DNA of 64,000 nucleotides from positions 1-64,000 of the forward strand of contig JAISNV010000019.1 of assembly GCA_031276035.1 (NCBI GenBank), read 5' to 3'. This document shows, one piece after another, positions 26,472 to 35,463 of this stretch. The notes below the pieces were generated by a model. The model ran no database searches. It worked only from the letters and a program-made list of their open reading frames with translations, and was not told the origin of the DNA. Source of the stretch: Bacteroidales bacterium (GTDB taxonomy: Bacteria; Bacteroidota; Bacteroidia; Bacteroidales; BM520). The stretch's first letter is position 1, and every line of letters begins with the position of its first letter. Made by a program: the position numbers and the translations under genes.

Positions 26472-27770
26472 GTGAGAAAAACCAACTTTCTGAAAATACT
26501 AATATTGACAATGATAACTGTTTTGTGTGTTGATACAGCGTTTCCGTGCAGTATGTATAAAGTAACAGCCAATGGAAAAACAATGGTTGGCAACAACGAA
26601 GACAGTTGGGGACGAGATGCAAGAATTTGGTTTGAACAAGGGATAAATGGAAAATTTGGTGTTGTGTGTGTAGGTTATGCTCGTAAACAACCGCGTCCCG
26701 ATGGGGCAATGAATGAATACGGACTTGCATTTGATGCATTTACAATGCAACACAAAGCCAACATTCACGAAAAAGACCCGAATAAAAAAGATTTTTCCTA
26801 CACACATATAAAAACCATAATGCAACAGTGCAAAACGGTAGATGAAGTGTATACATTCCTTGAAGAATTAAATTTACACATTCTTAACGGAAGTCCGATT
26901 TTTAATGGTGGTATGCTCTTGTTTGTGGACAAAACAGGTAAATATTTGGTTGTGGAAGCCAGTAAAATGACTTTTGGAAATGACGATAAATTTGTTTTGG
27001 CAAACTTCAGCATTTGCGATACCAAAGATTTTAGCACAATAAAATTGGAACGCTATCGAAAAGGCATTACGTTTTTGAATAATAAAAAGTTAGACACAAG
27101 CCTTTCTTTTTGCACGGCTTTATCTGATACAATGAGCGTGAACAGAGCAAAAGTCGGGGATGGCACACTCTACACAAACATCTACGACCTTGATGAAGGC
27201 CTGATTTATCTTTACTTTTTTCACGATTTCAGCAAGCGTGTAACTTTTAACCTAAAAGAAGAACTGGCAAAAGGCGACCATTCATACAACTTTACTGAAT
27301 TATTTCCCGGCAATAAGAACTATCAAAAATTTCTTGACTACAAAACACCTCAAAACAATAAAGTTATTTTTATTTTCATCGTTGCTTGTGGCCTGTTATT
27401 CTTTTTCTCTGCATTATTTTTTCTAATAAATTTCTGGGCATCAAACACAAATTACAAATATCTGAAACTTGGAATATCTGCATTAAGTATTGCAATGTGT
27501 GTATATACTTATGTACTTCTCAGAAATGAAGGGATTTTTTATTTCCCTTCACCTTATAATAACGGAATCTCCTTTGTTGTTTCGCTAACTTCTTATTTGC
27601 CGTTCGTGTTGCTTGTTGCGATAATTCCATTGCTGATTATTACGGTAAAAATCTTTAAACAAAAAAAGTGGAGCGGTTTTGCTAAATGGTTGCTCGCAAT
27701 AAATAACTTTGCTTACATTATTCTAATCGGACTGTTTGCATATTGGAAACTGTTTGATATTTTTAACTAA
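26472..27770 (+). CDS. Ntn-hydrolase (choloylglycine/C45 acyltransferase-like) with C-terminal membrane domain
   Basis: The product is 432 residues from a GTG at 26472, which gives the signal peptide VRKTNFLKILILTMITVL. Cleavage before Cys in FPCSMYKV would expose an N-terminal nucleophile cysteine. GKTMVGNNEDSW and MNEYGLAFDAF are typical of linear-amide C-N hydrolases (penicillin V acylase, bile salt hydrolase, C45 peptidases). Residues 1-290 form the hydrolase; the last 140 hold four hydrophobic segments, an unusual addition. The substrate could be an acyl amide such as a signal, bile salt or beta-lactam side chain; none can be chosen from sequence. Confidence 0.7.
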   Translation: MRKTNFLKILILTMITVLCVDTAFPCSMYKVTANGKTMVGNNEDSWGRDARIWFEQGINGKFGVVCVGYARKQPRPDGAMNEYGLAFDAFTMQHKANIHEKDPNKKDFSYTHIKTIMQQCKTVDEVYTFLEELNLHILNGSPIFNGGMLLFVDKTGKYLVVEASKMTFGNDDKFVLANFSICDTKDFSTIKLERYRKGITFLNNKKLDTSLSFCTALSDTMSVNRAKVGDGTLYTNIYDLDEGLIYLYFFHDFSKRVTFNLKEELAKGDHSYNFTELFPGNKNYQKFLDYKTPQNNKVIFIFIVACGLLFFFSALFFLINFWASNTNYKYLKLGISALSIAMCVYTYVLLRNEGIFYFPSPYNNGISFVVSLTSYLPFVLLVAIIPLLIITVKIFKQKKWSGFAKWLLAINNFAYIILIGLFAYWKLFDIFN

Positions 27771-27793
27771 ACTGATGATAAGCAACGAATTGC

Positions 27794-27820
27794 ATGCAAC
27801 AATCGGTTTAGCATCATTTG
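27794..27820. repeat. Left-arm remnant of the array palindrome
   Basis: ATGCAAC followed by AATCGGTTTAGCATCATTTG, starting 23 bases after a stop codon. It has the same AAC then CGGTTT-GCAT pattern as the arm at 25301. No right arm is seen. Confidence 0.3.
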
Positions 27821-27851
27821 TTCGAAAGTACAATAACAAAAAAGATAATAT

Positions 27852-28718
27852 ATGAAGAAAAAAATATTTTTTGGAATAATTTTTACGATAATAACAAGTA
27901 TTTCTGTTTTTGGTTGTACTTGGGAATTGATAAAAGAAAAAACATGGGGAACGAAACACTTCCCAACAGAACAAATTGTTTTTTACGAATCTTTGAATGG
28001 TTTGAAAAAAGCCATTTATCAACTTAATGGAAGCGGGCGCTGTGCTGTTCGTTCTTTTATATACGACATTGAATTAAAAGGAGATAGCATTTACTTGATA
28101 GACGCTTTGGATTTAGAACCGAATGTGCCGTCCAAAAAACGAGAAAGCGAATTATTATTACCTTTTATGCTATATCTAAAAAATGAAGTGTTAATTTTAG
28201 AAAATTTAGAATTTACAAAAGTTTCTGATTTACCTCTAATCTGTAATTGGCTAGAGACTTACAGTGGAAATAACATCATACCTATTGAAAAACTGAAAGC
28301 AATACCCATTCAAAAAAAAATGATATATGATAAGCACACCGTAAATTTTGGGCCAAACCCTGAAAATTGCGGTATTGACAACAATCCTGCATTGACAGAA
28401 GCAGAAGCAATTTTTTTGAATGAATATTTAAGTGTTCCTATTCAATTAATGGAATTTGATTTTAACAATAAAAAGATACTATTTGTAACTGGTAGTAATG
28501 GAAGAACAATTGGATCGAAAAATGCATATTTTGATAATATAAAGGAATGGAAAGTAAAACATAATAGCAAAATTGCTACCTCACTGATTGTTTTGGCCGA
28601 TAGTGATAAAATGAAATATGGATATGATGCTATTTTAACATATTGGGTAAAAGTATTAATCAATTCAAAGGTAAAGAATAAAATATTACAACGAGCAAAT
28701 GAGAGGGACAAAGAATAA
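27852..28718 (+). CDS. Unknown lipoprotein-like protein
   Basis: This 288-residue protein starts with MKKKIFFGIIFTIITSISVF and a lipobox-like SVFGC, so it is probably an exported lipoprotein. The rest has no motif I recognise. Two cysteines (GRCAVRS and NCGID) and a strand-rich middle are seen; the last 40 residues are basic. It is a single gene between palindrome remnants, on the same strand as its neighbours. Confidence 0.5.
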   Translation: MKKKIFFGIIFTIITSISVFGCTWELIKEKTWGTKHFPTEQIVFYESLNGLKKAIYQLNGSGRCAVRSFIYDIELKGDSIYLIDALDLEPNVPSKKRESELLLPFMLYLKNEVLILENLEFTKVSDLPLICNWLETYSGNNIIPIEKLKAIPIQKKMIYDKHTVNFGPNPENCGIDNNPALTEAEAIFLNEYLSVPIQLMEFDFNNKKILFVTGSNGRTIGSKNAYFDNIKEWKVKHNSKIATSLIVLADSDKMKYGYDAILTYWVKVLINSKVKNKILQRANERDKE

Positions 28719-28773
28719 TAAAATGCTTATTACAATGAGAATATAGAAACTTGACACATAAATTACGCCAACA

Positions 28774-28823
28774 AATAACAACCAATTTGACTTCAGGAGG
28801 TAAAAACTCGAATTGGCATTATT
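28774..28823. repeat. Hairpin in the spacer before the hydrolase gene
   Basis: AATAA plus CCAATTTGA (28774-28790) faces TCGAATTGG plus TTATT (28808-28823), with a small internal bulge and a 17-base loop. It has no T-run in either direction. It may be a degenerate array palindrome, but lacks the CGGTTT arm of the others. Confidence 0.28.
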
Positions 28824-28890
28824 AGAAAATTTTGCAAGAATAATATATATAAACAAAAAATACCGTAACCCATGAAAAAATAGATAGTTT

Positions 28891-29964
28891 ATGAAGAAAA
28901 AAATTAAAATCATTTTGCTTATCATACTAAGTATAGTTATTATACTTGGTATTTTTCTATGTGTATATTTTTATAGGAACATGAATTATGATAAAAACAC
29001 AGATAAAATACTATCCAAAGCCGGTTTTATTGAAAAACAAGTTACATTAGATGACGGAACAATTTTAAACTATGGCGAAGGAGCAAATAATGGCATTCCG
29101 CTTTTATTGATACACGGTCAATCAACCTATTGGAAAAATTATGTAAAAGTACTTCCCGAATTAACTAAGCATTATCATGTTTTTGCGATAGATTGTCACG
29201 GACACGGAAAATCAAGTAAAAACAGAAAAAAATATACGGCGGAAAAAATGTGCAAAGATTTTATCTGGTTCATCGAAAACGTGATAGGTCAGCCCGCTAT
29301 TGTTTCGGGTCATTCATCAGGAGGACTGCTAACCGCTTGGTTAGCTTCTAATTCTCCTCAAAATGTAATCGGAATTGTAATTGAAGATGCTCCGTTTTTT
29401 GCGACGGAACCGCAACGTTGTCAGAAAACATTTGCATGGCTCGACCAATTTCAGGTAATTCATAAGTTTCTTAATCAGACAAAAGAAACAAATTATACGC
29501 GCTTCTATCTCGAAAATTGTTACATGCAGACTTTTTTTGGCGCTTCTTGGACAAATATTAAGAAATATGCTTTTAACTATATCAATAAGAATCCTGAAAA
29601 AAATTTGCGGATATTCTATCTTCCTCCTGCTATGAATAAAACCTTTGACTTGCTTTCGGGAAAATATGATTTGCATTTCGGAGATACATTTTATGATTGC
29701 TCATGGTTTAAAAATTTTGATCAAACCGAAGTTTTGTCAAAAATAAAATGTCCTTCGGTCTTAATTCATACAAATTGGAGTTATAATGATGACGGAATAC
29801 TTCTCGGTGCAATGGACGGCACAGACGCGCAAAAAGCACATGAACTCATTGTATCAAACAAACTTATGAAAATTAATTCGGGCCATAATTCTCACGATGA
29901 AAAACCAAAAGAATTTAATAAAATTATGATTGAATTTCTTGATAATATTAATGTAAAGAAATAA
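28891..29964 (+). CDS. Membrane-anchored alpha/beta hydrolase
   Basis: The product is 357 residues with one N-terminal membrane helix (residues 5-28) that is probably retained as an anchor. The hydrolase domain has LIHGQSTYWKNY (oxyanion HGQ), IDCHGHGKS and the nucleophile elbow VSGHSSGGLL. A late INSGHNSHDE provides the histidine. A helical lid insertion lies at about 165-255. It could be an esterase, epoxide hydrolase or haloperoxidase-like enzyme. It is followed 29 bases later by an acetyltransferase gene, so these two may be co-transcribed. Confidence 0.75.
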   Translation: MKKKIKIILLIILSIVIILGIFLCVYFYRNMNYDKNTDKILSKAGFIEKQVTLDDGTILNYGEGANNGIPLLLIHGQSTYWKNYVKVLPELTKHYHVFAIDCHGHGKSSKNRKKYTAEKMCKDFIWFIENVIGQPAIVSGHSSGGLLTAWLASNSPQNVIGIVIEDAPFFATEPQRCQKTFAWLDQFQVIHKFLNQTKETNYTRFYLENCYMQTFFGASWTNIKKYAFNYINKNPEKNLRIFYLPPAMNKTFDLLSGKYDLHFGDTFYDCSWFKNFDQTEVLSKIKCPSVLIHTNWSYNDDGILLGAMDGTDAQKAHELIVSNKLMKINSGHNSHDEKPKEFNKIMIEFLDNINVKK

Positions 29965-29993
29965 ATAAGATCACATGCAAATAATATAAATAT

Positions 29994-30446
29994 ATGGAAA
30001 TTAAAAAGATAATTAAGGATAAAGAACGTTTTATGGACTTGCTGCTATTGGGCGATGAACAGGAAAGTATGATTAACAAATACTTAGAAAGAGGTGAATT
30101 ATTTGCATTATATGACACCGATTTAAAAACTGTTTGTGTTGTAACACAGGAAGACGAAAACACTTTCGAAATCAAAAATATTGCAACTTACGAAAAAGAA
30201 CAAGGGAAAGGATACGGAAGTTCAATGATAAAATATGTAATTGAAAATTATAAAGATAAATGTGATACGCTATTAGTAGGCACAGGCGACGACGATAAAA
30301 TATTATCATTTTACAAAAAGTTCGGATTTGTTTATTCTCATACTGTAAAAGACTTTTTCATAGATAATTGCGATCATGAAATGTTTGAAAACGGAAAACA
30401 ATTGAGAGATATGATTTATTTAAAAGTAATTGTATCTAAACGATGA
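29994..30446 (+). CDS. GNAT-family N-acetyltransferase
   Basis: The product is 150 residues. A GNAT core is seen from TVCVVTQEDENTFEIKNIAT through the acetyl-CoA loop KEQGKGYGSSMIKYV to LSFYKKFGF and a final DMIYLKV strand. The acceptor is unknown; small GNATs of this kind modify antibiotics, amino acids or protein ends. It sits 29 bases behind the alpha/beta hydrolase gene. Confidence 0.8.
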   Translation: MEIKKIIKDKERFMDLLLLGDEQESMINKYLERGELFALYDTDLKTVCVVTQEDENTFEIKNIATYEKEQGKGYGSSMIKYVIENYKDKCDTLLVGTGDDDKILSFYKKFGFVYSHTVKDFFIDNCDHEMFENGKQLRDMIYLKVIVSKR

Positions 30447-30587
30447 AATAATGACAAATAATTTGCTGGCTAGCAAACGATATACATCAGATAAGGTTTT
30501 ATCACACCCTGACTGTTTTTACAGAATTTGTGCTGCCCGAACACCAAATTGTCGTAAGTTGTGTTATTTAGCTGAAAGAGTAAAACT

Positions 30588-31472
30588 ATGAACGATTTGA
30601 CAGAATATATTGATTTACCGATTGAGTTTAATCAAAGTAAAAATCTGTTTCATAAAGAAATAAATGAAACAATGAAATTTACGGAATCAAAACTTAACGC
30701 GATTCTTAATTTAGGCGAAATAACTCCAAATAATTTAAGTTTATTGATTGACTACACCACAGAAAAAGTGCTGCAGGAATTTTGTCGCATAAATCAGTAT
30801 TTTTCATTTCAAAAAAAGGATAAATCCGATTTAAAAACAATTTATTGGAATTTATATCAGAGCTTAGTAAAAAATGACTATCCTATTGATATAATATCTC
30901 AAAATCATTACGAGAATTTGAAAATTTGGTTAGAAAATACAAATCCATTTTCACGAGAGATATATCAAGAAAAAGAATCAGTTATTGAATCTGTTGTGTG
31001 TTCGGAATATAGTGCAATCATGCAAAAAAAGATTCTTCAATTAGATTTTGCTTACTTACGGGAGCCTATTTTGGATATTGGTTGCGGAAAAACAGGGAAT
31101 TTGATAAGTGACTTACGCAAAAATGAGTTCGAAGTATATGGAATAGAGAGATTTTCAAGTAATTTACCATATATTGAAAAGGCGGATTGGCTCGAATTTG
31201 ATTATGGAATTGAGAAATGGGGTACAATTGTCAGTAACTTAGGGTTTTCGAATCATTTTATTCACAATCATTTACGGGAAGAAGGAAGTTTTATTGAATA
31301 TGCAAATAAGTATATGGATATTTTGAAATCGTTAAAAATCGGTGGAAGTTTCCATTATGCTCCGGATTTACCATTCGTAGAAAAATACCTGGATAAAAGG
31401 AATTTTTTGATTACGAAACGTGATATTGAAGATTTATCATTTAAAACAACAATAATAAAACGATTAAAGTAA
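30588..31472 (+). CDS. Class I SAM-dependent methyltransferase
   Basis: This 294-residue protein has a helical N-terminal half of about 155 residues without recognised motif. A Rossmann methyltransferase core follows: motif I LDIGCGKTGNLISDL, an acidic motif II region VYGIERFS and WGTIVSNLGFS as motif IV. The core is short (about 130 residues), and the final strands are followed directly by the stop. The substrate is unknown. The next 249 bases contain a dense cluster of inverted repeats. Confidence 0.7.
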   Translation: MNDLTEYIDLPIEFNQSKNLFHKEINETMKFTESKLNAILNLGEITPNNLSLLIDYTTEKVLQEFCRINQYFSFQKKDKSDLKTIYWNLYQSLVKNDYPIDIISQNHYENLKIWLENTNPFSREIYQEKESVIESVVCSEYSAIMQKKILQLDFAYLREPILDIGCGKTGNLISDLRKNEFEVYGIERFSSNLPYIEKADWLEFDYGIEKWGTIVSNLGFSNHFIHNHLREEGSFIEYANKYMDILKSLKIGGSFHYAPDLPFVEKYLDKRNFLITKRDIEDLSFKTTIIKRLK

Positions 31473-31475
31473 AAA

Positions 31476-31538
31476 CACTAACACGCGATAAACGGTTTTA
31501 CGTCAGGCTTAAGTTTAGTCGCAGTTTGACAGTTAGTA
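31476..31538. repeat. attC-like element after the methyltransferase
   Basis: CACTAAC (31476-31482) and GTTAGTA (31532-31538) bound 63 bases with a central CTTAAG palindrome and partly paired arms (AAACGG left, CAGTTT right). ACGTCAGG in the left arm can also pair with CCTGACG at 31648-31654, so the true right end is uncertain. Further hairpins (CCCACT/AGTGGG, TCAAC/GTTGA) and a TATCTTTG box (31621-31628) lie between here and the next gene. Confidence 0.42.
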
Positions 31539-31721
31539 TTGATTTCGTCCGTCCACCCCACTGATACCGCTCGTTTTGCGCAAGTGGGTTCAACCTCCTG
31601 CAATGTTGACGAATATTTCTTATCTTTGTTGTCTAAAGTGTAAGCTACCTGACGACAATACAAGCCCGATAGGTTTTGAAAACATATAATTGAAATAAAA
31701 TTTAAATAAAATAAACCGGAT

Positions 31722-33335
31722 ATGAGAAAAGTATTAATTTTATCATTAATAGCATGTTTAATAGGATTTGAAGGATATTCCCAAAATATTGACAAAACAA
31801 AATTAGATGCTTACTTTGATACGCTTGCAAAAAACGATAAATTTATGGGAAGCGTTGCCGTATCGCATAATGGAGAACTGATATATACGAAATCTGTCGG
31901 ATTTTCCGACATTGAAAAGGGGTTAAAAGCAAATGAAGATACAAAATATAAAATCGCATCCATATCTAAAACATTTACGGCAGTGCTGATTTTCATTGCT
32001 ATTGATGAAGGCATATTAAATCCCGATCAAACAATTGATAAATTCTTTCCTGAAATTAATAATGCCGAAAAGATAACCATCTCACACTTGCTTTACCATA
32101 GGAGCGGAATATTTGACGACAATTCATATACAGATTACACTAATCAACCAGAAACAACACAGGAAACACTTGAAAGGATAACTAACGCACAAACTGACTT
32201 TGAGCCCGGCACCAAAGCAAGATACGGCAATGTGAACTTCATTTTGCTGTCGTATATCCTTGAAAAAATTTATCAGAAATCTTTTCCCGAAATACTTGAA
32301 GAAAAAATCACTAAACCTACAGGTTTGAAAAACACTTATTGCGTGAATAATGTCAATAATGATGCATGTAAATCATATAAATACGTTTGGGAAATAGAAC
32401 ACGGAAATAACGAATATAGCTGGGAAAGTGAACCTGAAATTGACTTGTCTGTATTGTTGGGTGCAGTGGGTATCGCTTCCAATGCTGTTGATTTGGTTCT
32501 GTTCAGCGATGCCCTGTTCAACGGAAAATTGATTTCAGACCATAGTCTGCAGCAAATGGAAACTATTAAAGACGGCTATGGAATGGGGCTCATGCAAATA
32601 CCTTTTGGCAACCGGACTGGTTTCGGACATTCTGGTAATATAGATGCTTTCAGTTCAATATTCGTTCACTTTCCCGATAGTAAAGTCTCGTTTGCTCTTA
32701 CTGCCAATGGATTGAATTATAACAGAGATCATATTGCCTACGTTGTATTGAGCACTGTTTACAACATGTCGTTTGAAATTCCTGAATTCGGTTCCCTTGC
32801 TTACAATTTAACTGATGATGAGTTGGAGCAATACGTAGGTATTTATTCAAACGAGCAAATTTCTGGGAAAATTACCGTAATCAGAATTAATAATCAATTG
32901 TTTGGAGCAATGACAGACTCTTATGTTCCCCTTAAAGCAGTTGGAAAAAACAAATTTGTGTTTGAAGATGAAGGAATTGTTTTAGAATTTAATCCGGTGA
33001 ACAGGTCTATGATATTTATGCAAGGCGGTCAAACAGTAAGTCTTATAAGAGTCTCAAATCCCGAATTTAACACAACCCTAACTAACGAAGATCTGGATAA
33101 ATATTTGGGCGTTTATTTAAGTGAACAAATCACCATAAAAATTACCATCATCAAAGCTTATCATAAGTTGTTTGCCCATGTGACCGGAAGGAATTCTTTA
33201 ATGCTTTTGGAAACAACAGAAAAAGACAAATTCGAGTTTGCTGAAGAAGGCATCATTTTAGAATTTAATCAGAACAACAAAACTTTGGTAGTGAAACAGG
33301 GCAATAGAATATTAAGTTTCATACGAAAAGACTGA
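31722..33335 (+). CDS. Secreted class C beta-lactamase-like serine hydrolase with tandem C-terminal domains
   Basis: The product is 537 residues with signal peptide MRKVLILSLIACLIGFEGYS. The beta-lactamase/DD-peptidase-like domain (about 25-345) has SISK as SxxK, YGN at the tyrosine motif and GHSGN in the place of KTG. After it come two copies of a roughly 80-residue domain beginning LTDDELEQYVGIYSNEQI and LTNEDLDKYLGVYLSEQI. Enzymes of this kind are mostly esterases or D-aminopeptidase-like proteins rather than true resistance enzymes. The domain duplication is clear from sequence; its role is not. Confidence 0.78.
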   Translation: MRKVLILSLIACLIGFEGYSQNIDKTKLDAYFDTLAKNDKFMGSVAVSHNGELIYTKSVGFSDIEKGLKANEDTKYKIASISKTFTAVLIFIAIDEGILNPDQTIDKFFPEINNAEKITISHLLYHRSGIFDDNSYTDYTNQPETTQETLERITNAQTDFEPGTKARYGNVNFILLSYILEKIYQKSFPEILEEKITKPTGLKNTYCVNNVNNDACKSYKYVWEIEHGNNEYSWESEPEIDLSVLLGAVGIASNAVDLVLFSDALFNGKLISDHSLQQMETIKDGYGMGLMQIPFGNRTGFGHSGNIDAFSSIFVHFPDSKVSFALTANGLNYNRDHIAYVVLSTVYNMSFEIPEFGSLAYNLTDDELEQYVGIYSNEQISGKITVIRINNQLFGAMTDSYVPLKAVGKNKFVFEDEGIVLEFNPVNRSMIFMQGGQTVSLIRVSNPEFNTTLTNEDLDKYLGVYLSEQITIKITIIKAYHKLFAHVTGRNSLMLLETTEKDKFEFAEEGIILEFNQNNKTLVVKQGNRILSFIRKD

Positions 33336-33554
33336 AAAACAGTTTCTTGTTTGTCTAAATTCGCAAAGTAAAATAAACAATAGTTCGATTTAGGACTTAT
33401 CTAAATAAGATACTGCCTACAAAATATGCTTATATTTGCAAAAAAAATGTAAACAAACTGGTATTGGTGGAGCGGACAAAACAATGCCATATTCCGAAGT
33501 ATTCAGTCATGGCAAAGTTTCAAGAGAATTGAGAATATAAAATGATTTATTAAA

Positions 33555-33866
33555 ATGAAAATTAAAGGAATACAATACGAATTTTCCGCAAAAGTTTGGC
33601 ATTATTCGGTCACTGCCGGCATGAATGGCTGGCACATAGTTTGTCTGCCGAAAGAATTGGCAAGTGAAATACGGGAAAACCTGAAATTTTTGGAAGAAGG
33701 TTGGGGACGTCTAAAGACTACTGCAAAAATTGGCAGCACCGAATGGAAAACCGCAATTTGGTTTGACACAAAACATGAAACTTATCTACTTCCCATTAAA
33801 GCAGAAATCAGAAAAAAAGAAAATATTGAAATCGACAAGGAGGTCGATATTACTATTTGGATATAG
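33555..33866 (+). CDS. DUF1905 family protein
   Basis: The product is 103 residues matching DUF1905: YEFSAKVWHYSVTAGMNGWHIVCLP, then GWGRLKTTAKIGSTEWKTAIW and LLPIKAEIRKKENIEIDKEV near the end. The family is a small beta-barrel found alone or fused to a YdeI-like domain; its function is not known. A TATATTTG box lies about 120 bases upstream. An AAC-led arm resembling the array palindromes (near 33899-33920) follows its stop codon. Confidence 0.75.
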   Translation: MKIKGIQYEFSAKVWHYSVTAGMNGWHIVCLPKELASEIRENLKFLEEGWGRLKTTAKIGSTEWKTAIWFDTKHETYLLPIKAEIRKKENIEIDKEVDITIWI

Positions 33867-34018
33867 AATAAATAGTAAATATGCGGCCGGCAAGCTTCCA
33901 ACCGTGCTGCAATGGGTTTAAACATTTAGGAAAAGTTTGCCGAAAAAGAAAAATATCCCACCTGAATTTACTACATTTGTATTTCATAATCTGTCATTAA
34001 CGATAACAACGTGACATA

Positions 34019-34768
34019 ATGAATAATGATTTTATAAACTTAACAACAGAAAACCTTGCCGATGAGCATTTATGCTGCATTATCCGAAGTAAGAAACCTC
34101 ATCCTGGTGTTGAAGCAAAACGAAAATGGCTTTCCGACCGACTAAAAGAAGGTCATGTCTTTAGAAAGTTAAATGCCAAGGCTACCGTTTTTATTGAATA
34201 TGCTCCCCTTGAAACAGCCTGGGTTCCAATAACAGGCGAGAACTATTATTATATCTATTGCTTGTGGGTTTTGGGTAGTTACAAAGGAAATGGGTATGCC
34301 GAATCGTTGATGGAATATTGTTTGTCTGATGCCAGAGAGAAGGGTAAATCAGGTATTTGTATGCTCGGAGCAAAAAAACAAAAATCTTGGCTTTCTGATC
34401 AATCATTTGCAAAGAAATTTGGATTCGAGATTGTAGACACGACTGGTAATGAATATGAATTGCTTGCGATTTCTTTTGACGGAACAAAACCAAAGTTCGC
34501 ACAGAATGCTAAAATCCAAGAAATTGAAAACAAAGAGTTGACAATTTATTATGATATGCAATGCCCTTATGTCTATCAAAGTATTGAGATGGTAAAACAA
34601 TACTGTGAAATGAATGATGTTCCTGTTTCTTTAATTCAAGTAGATACTTTGCAAAAAGCCAAAGACTTACCTTGTGTTTTCAATAACTGGGCAGTGTTCT
34701 ATAAAGGAAAGTTTGAGACGGTGAATTTGCTGGAGATCGCCTACTTAAAGAGGATACTCAAAAAATGA
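34019..34768 (+). CDS. GNAT acetyltransferase with YoaP-like C-terminal domain
   Basis: The product is 249 residues. The first 150 form a GNAT domain (YYYIYCLWVLGSYKGNGYAE with the CoA loop KGNGYAESLM, and FAKKFGFEIVD). The remainder is YoaP-like: ELTIYYDMQCPYVYQSIE and LPCVFNNWAVFYKGKFETVN. The CPYVYQ segment recalls a thioredoxin-like fold start. The reaction is unknown. A TACATTTG box lies at 33972-33979. Its stop overlaps the next ATG by 4 bases, so the two genes form a coupled unit. Confidence 0.8.
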   Translation: MNNDFINLTTENLADEHLCCIIRSKKPHPGVEAKRKWLSDRLKEGHVFRKLNAKATVFIEYAPLETAWVPITGENYYYIYCLWVLGSYKGNGYAESLMEYCLSDAREKGKSGICMLGAKKQKSWLSDQSFAKKFGFEIVDTTGNEYELLAISFDGTKPKFAQNAKIQEIENKELTIYYDMQCPYVYQSIEMVKQYCEMNDVPVSLIQVDTLQKAKDLPCVFNNWAVFYKGKFETVNLLEIAYLKRILKK

Positions 34769-35373
34769 AAACTGAGAAAATAAATTTCGATAACTTAACT
34801 GAAGAACAAGTCGGTAGGCTTTTTCCTATTCGGATTGAACCTTACAATCCTGATTGGAAAACGCTTTTTGAACAAGAGAGGTTATTGATAAAAAATGTGT
34901 TTTTAGACGATGCACCGCTTAATATCGAACATTTCGGCAGCACTTCGGTTGAAGGACTTGCCTCCAAACCAACGATTGATATTTTGGTTGAAGTATCAAA
35001 ACTAAGTGAAGAGTTAAAACAGACTATTACTAAAAAGATGGAAAATATTGGGTATCGAAATATGCATAATGCCGAAAAGGAAAATAAAATGACTTTTGGG
35101 AAAGGATACTATGAAAATTATACCTGTACGCAAACCTATCATGTGCATATTCGCGAAAAAGACAATTTACCGCAGGATGAAATCCTTTTCCGTGATTATT
35201 TGCGACAAAATCCCGATGCACGCGATAAGTACGCAGAATTGAAGTATGCTTTAGCCGAAAAATATCAATTTAATCGCGAAGATTATACACATGGAAAAAC
35301 CGAATTTATCAAAAGAATCACCGAACAACAAAAGAAAAAATATAACAACGACCGACTAAATGCCAAAAATTAA
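34765..35373 (+). CDS. GrpB/UPF0157 nucleotidyltransferase-like protein
   Basis: The product is 202 residues of the GrpB family, a nucleotidyltransferase fold: PIRIEPYNPDWKTLFEQERL, EHFGSTSVEGLASKP, TIDILVEV and YHVHIREKDN. The GSTS and DILV elements correspond to the GS and DxD parts of the family active site. The function is unknown. It is coupled by ATGA to the preceding GNAT-YoaP gene, and its stop codon lies in the AATTAAC start of the next palindrome. Confidence 0.83.
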   Translation: MKTEKINFDNLTEEQVGRLFPIRIEPYNPDWKTLFEQERLLIKNVFLDDAPLNIEHFGSTSVEGLASKPTIDILVEVSKLSEELKQTITKKMENIGYRNMHNAEKENKMTFGKGYYENYTCTQTYHVHIREKDNLPQDEILFRDYLRQNPDARDKYAELKYALAEKYQFNREDYTHGKTEFIKRITEQQKKKYNNDRLNAKN

Positions 35374-35459
35374 CAAAGCATTTGCCGTCAAGCGTAATTT
35401 TGTAGTGGTTTGATAATTACTATAATTTCATTCAATCGAAAAAACTGCCAGACGTTAGC
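35368..35459. repeat. attC-like palindrome between grpB-like and methyltransferase genes
   Basis: AATTAAC (35368-35374) overlaps the stop codon. GTTAGC (35454-35459) lies 4 bases before the next ATG. Between them GTAATTTTGTAGTGGTT and AATTACTATAATTTCAT pair with several G:T wobbles. The tight fit to the stop and start codons is what a cassette boundary would look like. Confidence 0.5.
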
Positions 35460-35463
35460 AATA

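Noticed and set aside
31722-33335. Calling this serine hydrolase a class C beta-lactamase
   Set aside because: The KTG motif is replaced by HSG and duplicated lipocalin-like domains follow, as in esterase or peptidase relatives, so resistance should not be inferred.
33484-33540. 18-codon frame before the DUF1905 gene
   Set aside because: It is too short, without family or coupling to the next gene, and is probably chance.
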